This document shows positions 9,176 to 20,021 of a stretch of 64,000 nt of DNA, in pieces. A program made the position numbers and the translations under genes. The notes under the pieces are model-generated. The model was not told the origin of the DNA, searched no databases, and saw only the letters and a list, made by a program, of their open reading frames with translations. The first letter of the stretch is position 1. The number at the start of each line of letters is the position of its first letter. The DNA is from Aedes albopictus (Eukaryota > Arthropoda > Insecta > Diptera > Culicidae). The DNA is taken from positions 312,491,164 to 312,555,163 of the forward strand of contig NC_085137.1 in assembly GCF_035046485.1 (NCBI RefSeq), in the 5' to 3' direction.

Positions 9176-10118
9176 TGGGTCAGTCGGTTTTCTCGGTAGA
9201 GCCATGCAAGCGCGAGTGTGGAATGCGGAATCAGATTAGCTTGAGAATTTTCGAATGGCTGACAATTTTCAGGTAAGAGTGATGGAAGTGCGAGTGAAAA
9301 ATCCGGGATCAGAATCGCGCTACAATATTCGTTGGTCAGTCGGTTTTCTCGATAGGGCGATGGAAGTGCGAGTGAAAAATCCGGGATCAGAATCGCGCTA
9401 CAATATTCGTTGGTCAGTCGGTTTCCACGGTAGGGCGATGGAAGTGCGAGTGAAAAATCCGGGTTCAGAATCGCACTACAATATTCGTTGGTCAGTCGGT
9501 TTTCTCGGTAGAGCCATGCAAGCGCGAGTGTGGAATGCGGAATAAGATTAGCTTGAGAATTTTCGAATGGCAGACAATTTTCAGGTAAGAGTGATGGGGG
9601 TGCGAGTGAAAAATCCGGGATCAGAATCGCGCTACAATAATCGTAGATCAGTCGGTTTCCACGGTAGGGCGATGGAAACGCGAGCACGAAATCCGGGATC
9701 AGTGGTCATCGTGATCAAATAAATCATAATCGTGATGAAGACCGCGACGTGTATTTCCATATAACTAGTGGATCATATCACCTAACAGAGGTGGCTCCTA
9801 GATCCACACCTTACCCTATCCTACTAACCACCATTCCTTCCCGTGACAACTGTGGGGATGCTGTGGATTCCACGGTTTCTAGTAGCAACGGTTGTCGAAC
9901 TAACATTCCTTCCCTTTCCTGATGACCGTAAGGACGTGGCCAGCGCCGTTATTGACTTTAAATAGCTGAACTCTCGAATTGTGCACATTGAGAATGGTTA
10001 GCTAGTCCCAAGCTTTCACATTCATTGGCTCTCTGTGCAACTTCGATTGTTCTGGTCAATCACGGAGTAGCAACTACGATGTGTACGGTTATCTTTGCTT
10101 TGCTTTTGCTTTGCTTTG
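9176..10118 (+). mobile_element. Short retroelement: 78-bp minisatellite head, LINE-like tail, (GCTTT)n end
   Basis: The insertion is delimited by a 21-bp TSD starting CTATTTTGATAACC at 9155-9175 and 10119-10139; neighbouring units lack this variant. The head (about 9176-9700) is a tandem 78-bp repeat. The tail (about 9715-10085) shares CTAACATTCCTTCCC, AAGGACGTGGCCAGCGCCGT, TTGAGAATGG and CGATTGTTCTGGTCAATCAC with the minus-strand copy at 40389-41052. The 3' end is TTTGCTTTGCTTTTGCTTTG. The structure implies LINE-machinery retroposition of a 943-bp non-coding RNA. Confidence 0.75.
9178..9700 (+). repeat. 78-bp minisatellite (26-codon period)
   Basis: The unit starts GTCAGTCGGTTTTCTCG and includes GTGCGAGTGAAAAATCCGGG and CAATATTCGTTG. 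It recurs at about 9178, 9336, 9414, 9492 and 9650, with a longer variant containing GATTAGCTTGAGAATTTTCG. Because 78 is a multiple of 3, both strands stay open: 215 residues on minus (9040-9687) and 96 on plus (9255-9545), each a 26-residue repeat. I treat these as artefacts of periodicity. Confidence 0.85.
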
Positions 10119-10870
10119 CTATTTTGATAACCTGATGAACGGTTTACAGGAACACAGCCTTTGATCACATCAGAGACTAACGTAGTGTTGCTGAACCAGT
10201 TCACATCAAACCACGGCTTTTTCGATAACCTGATGAACGGTTTACAAGAAAATAGTCTCAGATCACATTAGAGACTACCGGTAGTGTTCCAGAACCCGTT
10301 TTGTATGTTCCGCCAGAATGACCAAAATGGAAAATTAATCAAATCCATGCATGTACATCAATTTTCGGCTTTTCAGAAAACCTGTTGAACAGTTAGCAAG
10401 AAACTAGTCTCAGACCATAAGTATTTAAAACAATAGGTACAGTCTTGGAACGGGTTCCAGGTATCTCATAGGAAGTGGTGAAAACAGCGATAAATATGTG
10501 TAAGAGAACAAAATCTTTACAAAACTGAAGCAGGCTCATCAAATCCCACCTTTCTTCAAATTCGTGTTTTAATCGCATCAACCTCGAAAAAAATTTCAAT
10601 CCCCTCTAAAATTACTGCGCAAAAGTTTGATCCGACTGGTTGCTCCTCGCGCTCTGTGATATGGTTTAAATTTGAATTGGATTCAGTATAAAAAATTTGG
10701 AAATATGTGCCATCAATAAGTTTCCCAACGATGATGGCTTGAATAAAATCCTTGCTTTTATCAATAAAGTATTCACTGGATTCAGGATGCTTACGTCGAC
10801 GGAAAGATCATGAGTACATACGACGAGAAAGGCACTATCACCACTAGGTGGATTAATCCGGGTTTTTTTT

Positions 10871-11690
10871 ATTATTCCTGTTCGGGTCTATCACTGCGAC
10901 CAGTTTTTAGATCTATTGTGACATTACTTGTATCTTTAATGTAGTGCATGTCGCATTACTCAATTGCCACTGAAGGGCAATGAAGTATCGATTTTGATAC
11001 AGTTTTTGTTTTGCTTTCTTAGAAATTCATTTCTTATAGAAAATAAAACAAGAGCACTAATAATTGGTCATGCATCGGAAACCTAGCATCACCCTTGTTT
11101 ACCGTTAAATTCTCCCCTGTAAGAAGACCCGGGTTTTAACATTAGCAGCAATACCATTCCAATAATGGAACATGTGTTCAGTAATAAGGATTCTAGTATG
11201 CTCTTTGCGTACTAGCACTTTCCAGTCTTCGAAGAGTTAGTATATACATGGATCCCTAACCCAATTAGATTTCCTTTGCATTGAGTGTAGCCTCAGATGG
11301 TGAGGTTTTTAACTATTTGCAAAGTAAAGTTGGTAAACTTAGTTTTATTCAAAGACTGGAAGTCATCACAACACCAGTAGCAAGGACTAAATGCTATAAT
11401 GCCTTTAATTACCAGAACACATATTCCAAAATTGAAAAATAGGACGACACTAGATTTCGATTTGGTAGATCTTTCACCGCAACGCAACCCAAAAAGGCGA
11501 TCTACCCACGCTACGGGCTCCGTTAAAAGTCGAGTATATTTTAAACCCCCTCAACCATTCATCCCTCAGCACAGGTCGCCTGACACCTTGGATTGGGGTT
11601 GCCTGTTTGGTGGACTTTTACCCCCGGAACAGGTGGTCCGTAGTGCTATTCTAAGCCGGCAGCTACACGGGCAACTTTAAATATATTGAT
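10871..11690. other. Mixed intergenic sequence, no gene
   Basis: Mostly AT-rich and unremarkable. At about 11565-11675 a GC-richer block (GGTCGCCTGACACC, TTACCCCCGGAACAGGTGG, GGCAGCTACACGGGCAA) looks like a TE 3' fragment, but I cannot place it. The 93-residue plus-strand ORF at 11399-11680 is read through that block and has no recognisable domain. Confidence 0.35.
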
Positions 11691-12787
11691 GACCACATAA
11701 TTTATTTTGCGTGTGATACCTAATGTAAGAAAGGCGCCATGGCTTGTTTGCATGGTCTGTGTTATCACTAGGTATTATATTATTATCATCATTAGGCTTG
11801 AGTCGGTAATCCAAAGATTTGGAATCGAACACTGCAGTCGTCTAGCACACAACACAAGCAGTGTTTTCCAGATAGCAAAACTGCCCTGTTAAGATCCACT
11901 TGCCCTGGAACACTTTATATCCGCGGATATTCAAAATAAAAGATCCTGCAGTATATCCGGTGAAATTGTCGCGTTGTGTCATAATCTTATCTAGATACGC
12001 TTAGTACTTGCCGTTCTCTCACAATTTTGAGGGGCGTCCCCGCTAATGAGAGCAGCTCATTCAGGTTCATCACGAGAACGAGACATTGTGTTATCACGCA
12101 GCGTATCACATGACAATGAATAAACAATTTATTAATAGGATAGTACCCCTAGCATATTGTTTTAAAGATAGCGATACAAATCCTTCCCCCGCATAATCCA
12201 ATTGCATCAAGTTGAGATAACGCCATCACCACCACTTCCTGTCCCTAGGGGAAATCCCATGCAACAATCGGTTGCGAAATCACATGTTTGCCACTCGTCA
12301 AGACAATACGCCGCGTCGCATCGTCGTCGGAGGTGTTTGACAATTTAAGCCCGGCAACGCAAAGTTCACTCACAGACTCGCCAGGCTAGGCCAGTCTCGA
12401 AGCAGGGGCACGTTTATCTCCGCTATCAGTAGTGCAAAGTTTGCAATTCGGCCGGAAGGGGGTGGAGCACTGAGCACACCTCCAGCCGGGAGACCACTCG
12501 AGTGGATTCACGTGGGCAGAACGTGCTGAACACGCGATCAGATTTTGAACCATTCGGAGATGGAAGTTGTTTTTGTTGTCCGAGTACGCCGGTGTGATAA
12601 ATATGTCACGGGATTTGATTAGGGCGCGCATGCGGGGAAGTAATCTTATCGCGCAACTTATGGTGCGAGGCAGTGGCGGCGTGATTTTGTCGAGTGAAAT
12701 TTCGAGATAAATATAGTCCATAAAATGAGACCATCGGCGTTGAAAAGGCTTTGCTGCGTAAGATAAACAGGCTTTTGTGGCGCAGCT
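11691..12787. other. Low-copy-looking island
   Basis: No repeat partner elsewhere in the window, higher GC than its surroundings and many CG dinucleotides between about 12290 and 12680. A 111-residue minus-strand ORF (12386-12721) has no motif I recognise. It could be intronic or regulatory DNA of a host gene; I see no splice-bounded exon that I trust. Confidence 0.4.
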
Positions 12788-12844
12788 ATGATATTGCTTC
12801 TCAATCTAGTTATTCTGTATTTTCTGTATTTTACATTTAATAGC

Positions 12845-13100
12845 CTAAATTACGTATGTCTCAAGGACACACTCGAACAGGGAACAGCAGCTTTCATTGT
12901 GCTGGGCGATATGCAGCAGAGGCGCGTAATTAATTGGTGCCCAATCGATGAAATACTGTGTACTTTGAGGATCAAGGGCCGATTCTTCAACATTAGAATA
13001 ATTAACATGCACAGCCTGCACTCAAGGTTTTTGATTCCGAAGAGAATCTGTAATACCAATACGGGACATAAATTGGTAATTCTGGAAAGCTTCAGAGAAA
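12845..13100 (+). pseudogene. LINE endonuclease fragment (RTE-like)
   Basis: The plus-strand translation contains FIVLGDMQQRRVINWCPIDE and LRIKGRFFNIRIINMHSLHS. These match the middle of an apurinic-type LINE endonuclease, where the RGRFFN..IINVHSP block precedes the GDFNA motif. Only about 70 residues remain; there is neither a start nor catalytic D/H. A 925-bp MITE at 13105 ends it. The lineage is inferred from the RTE-like copies at 34-35 and 50-52 kb. Confidence 0.6.
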
Positions 13101-13104
13101 GCTA

Positions 13105-14029
13105 CAGGGGATGGCCAAAATGTTTGGGATAGGCAACTTTTTTTCCTCTCACAAAAAAGTTCAACAAGCTATAACTTTTCATAGAGTGCATCAAAAAATC
13201 TCAAATTTTGACTGTTTGTCAACCTATTATGTGTGCATCATTGGTACAAATTTGGGCTCGATTGATTAATATTTCGCAAAGTTAGAACCGTTCGCGTAAA
13301 ACACTATTTTTCAAACAACTCATTTTTGAGGTGTCATATCTCGGAAACCAGTAAACCGAATTGAATGAAATTTTGAACGTACACTAACAATATGCAAATG
13401 CTTCACAAACGATTAAAACATAGGTACTTTTTAAACGTTGAAAAAAGTTATCATGGATTGACATTTTTTGGATTTTTCTCAAAAAAATGTAATTTTTTTT
13501 ACATCAATGTCAATAAATTTTAGTGTTGATATCCAAAGATTTTTCACTTCTGTTCTCAAGTTATCTCCAATCAGATATATTAGAGCCTATTTAGATTGAA
13601 GGAAGAACGCATTTAGTAATTTTTGTGTGGTATTGTAAATTTGACTTATTTTTCTCTATATGGGTAATAACTTCAATCCGGTATAACTTAATTCGCCGTG
13701 AGAAAACATTAAATTTTATAACGTCGTATTAAGTATCAATATATTGTTGATAAACGTTAAAAAAATCATTCAATTCGGTTCACTGGTTTCCGAGATATGA
13801 CAGTTCAAAAATTAGTTGTCTAAATAATAGTGTTTTACCTGATCGGTTCTAACTTCGCGAAAAATTAATCAATCAAGCCCAAATTTATACCAATGATGTA
13901 CATATAATAGGTTGACAAACAGTCAAAATTTGAGATTTTTTGATGCACTCTATAAAAAGATACAGCATGTTAAATTTTTTGTGAGAGAAAAAAAAAGTTG
14001 CCTATCCCAAACATTTTGGCCATCCCCTG
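13105..14029. mobile_element. 925-bp palindromic TA-MITE
   Basis: TIR CAGGGGATGGCCAAAATGTT with TA on each side (13103-13104 and 14030-14031). The arms are inverted copies for at least 270 bp: TATCTCGGAAACCAGT at about 13337 against ACTGGTTTCCGAGATA at about 13781, and CAACCTATTATGTGTGCATC against GATGTACATATAATAGGTTG. No transposase ORF. Structure and duplication fit Tc1/mariner. Confidence 0.85.
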
Positions 14030-14099
14030 TAGTGGTGGTAGAAAAATATGGCGTGGTAACAGTCAGAAAATTTCAAGAATGAACTAATGAATTCGTGAG

Positions 14100-15845
14100 A
14101 TGTCGGGTAAAGATTCCTTCAGAGATTCCTTTGCTTTTCTGAAGACTAGGAATGCCTTCACAGTTTTAAGAATATGTAAGAAAGTTTTCATTGGTAGAAT
14201 CTTTCAAATGTTACTTCAAAAGTTTCTTTATGCTTAAGGAGTTCTAGGAAAATTCTAGAAAATTAGAAGTTCCACCAGGAGTTGCTAATGAATTCTTCCA
14301 TACTTTCACTGGGAATATTCCCAGGAGTTCCTTGGAAATTCCTCCAGAAGTTCATCGGGGATTTCTCCAGAAATTCCTTGGAAATTCATCCAGGAGTTCC
14401 ATGGGGAATCCTCAAGGAGTTTCTCGGAAATTTCTCCAGGAATTCCTTGGGAATTTCTCCAGGAGTTCCTCGGCAATTTCTTCAGCAGTTCCTTGAAAAT
14501 TCCTCCAGCAGCTCATCGGAAAATCGTGCAGGAGTTTCTTGAGAATTTTTCCGGAAGTTTATCTAGAATTTTTGCAGGAATACCTAGTATTCCTTAGAGA
14601 GCTTCACGGGAATTCCTCAAGGAGCTTCTCCGACATTCCTACAAGATATCCTCGGGAGTAGCTTAGAAAGGTCCATGGGAATAGCTCCCTGAGCTCCTCG
14701 GTAATTTCTTCAGGGTTTCCATGGCATTTATTCCAGGAGTTTCCTGAGAAATGCTTCCAAGAGTTGCCAAGGAATTTCTGCAGAAATTTCTTGGGAATTT
14801 ATTAAGGACTTCTTCTATAGAATTTTTTTTTCAGAAGTTTCTGCAGGAGTTCTTAGGAAATTCCTGCAGGAGCTCCATTGGAATTCCGCAAGGAGTTTCT
14901 TCAGGAGGTCTTGGGGTTAGTTCCCGCAGATCCTTGCCTTTTTTTCGGAAGTCTCCTAGGCATTCCTCCAGAACTTCCTCGAAAATTTCTCCATGAGTTC
15001 CCAGGAAAGTTCTCCACGAGCTCCCCGCGAATTTCTACAGAAGTACCTTGGGAATTTCTTCAGAAGGTCTTCGAGAATTCTTCCAGCAGTTCTACCAGAG
15101 GTTCCTCGGAAATTGTTCCACGACCTTGCTCCATAACTTCGCGAATTCCTGCAGGAGTTGCTCGTCAATTTTCCTAGGAGATCCCGGTAGTTTTTAAAGG
15201 ACTTCACAGGAAATTCATTCAGAATGGATAATAAATAATTCTGCAGGAGTTTCCCGGGAATTCATCAAGCAGTTTCTCAGGAGTTCCTCAAAGAATTCCA
15301 TGCGAATTCTTCAAGGTGTTCCTCAGAAATTTCTCCATGAGTTCCTCGGGAATACCCCAAGAAGTTCCACGAGAATTCCTTCCGCAAGAGCTCCTCGGGT
15401 ATTTGTCCAGGAGTTTCACGGGAATACCTTTAGGAATTCTTCTGAAATTCCTCGAAAAAATCTCCAAGACTTCCTTGGAAGCTCTCTAGGAGTTCTTCTG
15501 GCAATGTTCCTAGGAGATCCCTAGCAACTTTTCCAGATGTTCCTAAAAAATTGTTTTATAATTTCCTCCGGAATTCCTCTTTAAGATTTCCCTAGGATGT
15601 TCTCTGGGAGTTTCTCAAAGAGTTCCTTGGGAATACCTCCAGGAATTCCTCGGTCGTTCCTTCAGGAGTTCTCCTGGATTTCTTCAAGGAATGCTTGGGA
15701 AGTTCTCTACGAGTTATTTGGGAGATACTGCAGAAGTTCTACATGAATTCATTCAGAAGCTCCACGGGAATATCTCCAGAAGTTCCAAAAATATTCTTCC
15801 AAAACTCTTGGATGAATTTCTAAGCAATCTCCGAGAAACTCCTGG
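14100..15845 (+). repeat. 24-bp minisatellite, 'CTCCAGGAGTTCC' orientation
   Basis: Words such as GGGAATTTCTCCAGGAGTTC recur about every 24 bp with drift. Because 24 is a multiple of 3, all frames produce 8-residue repeats (for example SRNSLGIS, QEFLGNF), giving several 60-120 residue ORFs that are not genes. Same general family as the arrays at 1.5 and 30.2 kb but more regular. Confidence 0.8.
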
Positions 15846-17060
15846 TGAAATTCCAGAGAAATTTCCAATGACCTACAGGAGGGATTCCTGAGGAACTCCT
15901 GGAGGAATTTCCGAGGAGTTCTTGGAAGAATTCCCGAGAAACTCCAGGATGAATTTCCGAGGAACTGTTAAAGGAATCACCGGTGACTTCCTGGAGGAAT
16001 CCTCGGAGAACTCCTGGGGAGATCCTTTGGAGACACCTGCCGGGGAGCTCCTGGAGATATTCTCAGAGTATTTTCGGAGTAATTTATGGGGAATTCATGA
16101 AGTGATTTCCGGGGAACTCTTGGAGAATTTCCCGGGGAACTACTACAGAAATTCTCAGGGAACTTTTGGAGAAATTCCTGAAGGAATCCTGGAGCAATTC
16201 GCGGGGAACTCCTGGAAGAATTTCCAGGGAACTTCAAGAGGAATTCCTGGGGAACTCCTGAAGGGATTCACTGGGAATTTTTAGGATGAACTTCCAGGAA
16301 ACTTTTTCGGAAATTCCTGGGGAACTCTCGGAGGTGTTCTCGGAGAATGCGTGAAGGAATTTCTGGGGATCTCATGAAGTAATTTCCGGAGAACTCCTAG
16401 AAAAATTCCGAGGAAACGACTACAGGAATTGCCAAGGAACTCTTCGAGGAATTCTTGGAGGATTTTGCCCTAGAGAAATGCCCGGGGAACTCCTAGTGGA
16501 ATTCCTGCAAAATCCCAGGGAACTCCTAGAGGTATTCCCGGACAATTCTTGGAGGAATTACTGGGGAACTCTTAGAGAAATTTCCGGGGAACTCAAGAAA
16601 GGAATTCTCAGGACATTCCTGGAGGAGTTCTCGAGAAACTCCTGGAGGAAGTCCCGGAGAACTCTGGAGGATTTTTTTTTGTGAGAAACTTGTGCAAATA
16701 TTTTTTGGGGAACTGCTGGATGAGTTTTCGGGCATTATTACCAAAGGATTTTTTGGGGAAATCTTGAACTTCTAAAAGAAATTCCGTGGAAATCCTAGAG
16801 AGAATTTTAAGACCATGTATGAAGGAATTACTGTAGAGAAATTCCTTGAAAAATCCTGGAGGGGTTTGACCAAAAATGCTGGAGGAATTCTTGGGAAATT
16901 TATAATCCCGTTATTTTCTTGGAACTTTTCCTGGAGGTTTTTTCCGGAGGCTCCTGTAGGAATTTCCTCGGAAATCCTAGAGGAACTTTCGTGGAACTTC
17001 GTGGGAAGAATCTCAAAGGGAACTGTTGTAAAAATCCTTAAAGAAACGTTTTGAGGAGTT
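15846..17060 (-). repeat. 24-bp minisatellite, inverted orientation
   Basis: From about 15846 the same repeat reads GGAACTCCTGGAGGAATTTC, the reverse complement of the preceding array. The two arms (1.75 and 1.2 kb) face each other and could pair imperfectly. ORFs of up to 120 residues here are repeat translations. Confidence 0.8.
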
Positions 17061-17471
17061 CCTGAAGGATCTACTAAAAGCATAACAAAAAAACTGGGGC
17101 ATTCCCAGAAGAAACTATTTAAGGGATTCCACAAGGATGAATCCCCCAAGAAACTCCTGTAGGAATTGCCAATTTTATTATTCTTCACATCCTTCTTATA
17201 GAACGATTTCTGTTGAAATTCCAAAAAATCTAAAAATTGGAAATGCCACTTTGAAGCAAAATTGATCAGCCTACAACAACGCATCGGTAATAATGGCAAA
17301 TTGGCTTCTCCACTTAATTTTGTAAATCTTAACCCAAGGAATGTGTCAAAACTCTGACAACTACCGAATTCGACTATTAAAAATAAAAATTTCAATTTAA
17401 ATTTGTCCCTTAAATTCCTAAAAGTAGGCAACGACCTTCAAAGTAAGCGACTCTACCACAACAAATGACTA
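17061..17471. other. AT-rich flank of the LTR element
   Basis: A few more degenerate GGATTCC words to about 17170, then AT-rich DNA without features. The bases just before the LTR read AATGACTA. Confidence 0.4.
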
Positions 17472-19567
17472 TGAAACGAACACACGAGTGTTGTTTCATA
17501 GACATCCCTACAATGTAAATAATGTCGTGCCTTTAAATAGGCAATCGGTATATTGAGTGCTCGAATCAGGGTTTCAATAGAAAATCGCGTAAGAGAAGAA
17601 GTTATTAAGAATTATTAAGTTGATCAATTGCAAGAAAATTTATGCTGTTGGAATGATTTCAAGAAAATTAAGAAAACGGAAATAAAAGAAAACCAAGAAA
17701 ATTGGAGGTCTGGAGTCTGGGATATGAACTATATTAGTTCTTTCCCAATCAGACTGCCGAAGAAGAAAGTTATTAAAATTGAGGGGCCCAGAATCAAAGG
17801 GGTGTAAGTGACAATTTTGTCGATTTTGAGCTGAGTATCTCATAAAATTCTTCAGATTTCAAGCTTTCAGGAACTTTTTTAAGATTGTTCCTACGATGAT
17901 TGGAAAAATCACAAAAAATCAGAGAAAATTGGGTTGATTTTGAAACTCCATACATTTTGTATGGGAAGAAAAATTGGTCAAAAACTTTAAACCTCGTTTA
18001 CTCGAAAGTGGGTTTTTGTCACTTACACCCCTTTGCTTCTAACCGCCTCAATTGTGAATTTTATGAAGTGATTGAAGCCTATTTAAAGTGAGCAAGTAAA
18101 GTTATATTACAAGAAAAAAAAAATCATTGCAATAATTTATTTAATTTAATTAAAGCTATTTGCAGAAATAAGTTGAGTTTTCGCACAAAAAAAACAAAAT
18201 CGTGAGTGGAGTGATATCAAAGATTTGATCCAGTAAGCACATGTGTTAGATAAATTAGTATCAAATGTAAAAGATTGTTACAAATATTTTCTGTAGGGAA
18301 GCGTGAGTGGATATTTAACAAGCTAATTTTGAAGAAAGAAAAGGAGCCAAAAAGTGAGAAGCAATAACGTGAGGTAAACTGTGCGAATGTATAGGTGTTT
18401 TTTGGTGCTAATACAATTTATTCCACAGTCACCGCAGTGACCGCGTGGAGCATTGGGGTTGAGGAGTGGCTTCGTTCGGTGGAACGCCGAGCCACAGAGC
18501 GTAATTGGCACAACAAGCTGCTCGCCAAAACCATCGGCATCGTGCGATCGGACTAGGGCGATCCCCTGGAGGTTCTCCTCGTCTCGTGGCTGCGTGCCGC
18601 TAGGAGTGCCCCCAGAGTGCGTGGTCAACGGTTTTAAGGATTCGGCCTCGCGAAACCACACCGCTACCCGTGGTTGCCTGCGAACGCGAGTAGTCTGACT
18701 GGGGAAAGAAACCCACAGCCAGCGAGATCCGCCCCCACACTCACGTCCCGGGTATAGAAGATCCATGGAATTTAGTCCGATCGCCTCCAACTCCCACCCC
18801 ACGTTCGTGTAAGTACCACGCCACGGTTGATGGTATTAATGCTCTCCAGACTGGGCCGTCTGAGCTATTAGCGTCGTGTTTTGCATCGAACATCGAGGCG
18901 ACGCCTGGTACCGAGCCCTCGGTGCACTCGGTCGGCGACCATCCGACTCCATCACCAACGACTGAGAACGCCTGGCTTAGCTCGACTAACAGCCGGCCGT
19001 CGGTCACCGCACGAAGATCGGCGTCGCTGCCGGCCGGTACACCATCGGTAGGCTGGTCGATCAGGTAACTCACCCGGCAGAGAATGTAAGTACCTGACAT
19101 TTTTATCGGAGCATGAGCACCCAAACACCAATACCTAGAGCGAGAATGAGTGATCAGTAGGGACATTTTGTATTTTGTAATGTATTGCTAGAGAATAAGC
19201 TTGAACTCACACACAAACTATTTGAAGAGCCACTCCAACAAGTGACGTCACTATTTAGGATTTTATAATTTGAACTTGAAAACTAAAACGGATCCGTTCA
19301 GAATCTAATAGGAACTTTTGTTTTAATCAATAAAACCACAACTTAGGAATGTAAATAGCTTTCAATATAAATAGTTTTTTTTTAAATAAATTGCCACAAA
19401 AGCAATTAAAATTGTTCTTTAAATCGGATTCAATAAACTTTGGCTATGAATGTTCAACAATTATTTGGACTAAACAAGAACTATTAGACTTTTTTAAACC
19501 ATTAGAATTTGGGATATTTACCTGCTTTAGGGAGAGAGTTCTTTGGGAAAGTGTTTGGCTCCTTACA
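17472..19567 (+). repeat. 5' LTR of a Ty3/Gypsy element (1.83 kb plus a 269-bp MITE)
   Basis: Starts TGAAACGAACACACGAGTG and ends CTCCTTACA directly before a primer-binding site. The same sequence returns at 23434. By eye the two LTRs differ at only about half a dozen substitutions and small A-run indels over 1.8 kb. The LTR has an AT-rich outer part and a GC-rich block (about 18425-19080). Two GTAAGTACC donor-like sites lie at 18809 and 19086. Antisense ORFs of 159 and 141 residues lie in the GC-rich block and look incidental. Confidence 0.85.
17781..18049. mobile_element. 269-bp MITE inside the 5' LTR (AATT duplication)
   Basis: Absent from the 3' LTR, where TTAAAATTGTGAATTTTAT is continuous. 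Ends GAGGGGCCCAGAATCAAAGG and, inverted, CCTTTGCTTCTAACCGCCTC. Near-terminal words GGGGTGTAAGTGACA and TGTCACTTACACCCC are exact complements. AATT is duplicated at 17777-17780 and 18050-18053. Confidence 0.85.
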
Positions 19568-19568
19568 T

Positions 19569-19586
19569 TGGCGCCCAACTTTCTAA
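19569..19586 (+). promoter_or_regulatory. Primer-binding site
   Basis: TGGCGCCCAAC follows the LTR terminus by one base. This is the usual position and sequence class for tRNA priming of reverse transcription in Gypsy-type elements. Confidence 0.75.
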
Positions 19587-20021
19587 AAAACTTCAACCCA
19601 CTGGAATACGAGTTTGCAATTGATCGATTTAAATTTGTTTCGGATTTAGTTACAGTAATGGTTTTGAATTAGAGTTAGAAAAGACATTGATTCGAGCACT
19701 TAAGTTTAATGACACGAATGCCACAATAATGGTAAAGTGTCGTTAATAAATAGTAATAAAACTTAAGTTTAGGAAATTGGATTATGAATTTGTTTTTTCT
19801 CATTTCTAGAGTTAAATAGTCGGATATAAGTAAATGGTGAAGGGTTAAACAGAAATAATTAATTTCATTTTATATTTTTACAATCGATTATTATTATTAT
19901 TACTATACATACTTTTTCTTTTTATAACTATTCTCATTACACTGCATATCATCCTCATTGCTTCTTAGATGCAACAACGTGGTACTGATTTTCCTATAAC
20001 ACATAAAGATAATAAGTAAAA
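19587..20021 (+). other. Leader between PBS and gag
   Basis: AT-rich untranslated leader. The 93-residue ORF at 19391-19672 crosses the LTR end and PBS and is not a gene. Confidence 0.5.

Larger units (their letters stand above)
8170..10400 (+). repeat. About 155-bp tandem array inside the culicine repeat
   Basis: Seven units before and about three after the retroelement insertion. Spacing varies by up to 20 bp through small indels. Units alternate between CATCAAATCGCGGC and CATTAAATAGCAGC variants, which hints at a two-unit higher-order pattern. Confidence 0.8.
7796..10870 (+). mobile_element. Culicine repeat with GCCTTTCTCGT ends and tandem 155-bp core
   Basis: Left end GCCTTTCTCGTACACTAAGT and right end ACGAGAAAGGCACTATCACC are inverted relative to each other. 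The order is: conserved left block (CCCGGAGGGTCAAGTCAC), a TG/TATG microsatellite (7929-7992), GGTTCGAATCGGTTCAGCCG, then about 10 tandem units. Each unit has GCATGCGACACATCAAATCG, TTTTTCGATAACCTGATGAA and GTTCCGGAACCGGTTCCGG. Spacing of GCGACACAT is 148-168 bp (near 8198, 8346, 8501, 8657, 8825, 8980, 9136). A retroelement at 9176-10118 splits one unit. ORFs on both strands here are repeat-derived. I know such repeats are abundant in Aedes and Culex but do not know a transposase for them. Confidence 0.75.

Noticed and set aside
15922..16284. 120-residue ORF and neighbours in the 24-bp minisatellite
   Set aside because: Simple 8-residue repeats from a period that is a multiple of 3; open in several frames and on both strands.
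18323..19166. Antisense ORFs in the LTR as genes
   Set aside because: No recognisable domain, no start context, and explained by the GC-rich block; kept only as an observation.
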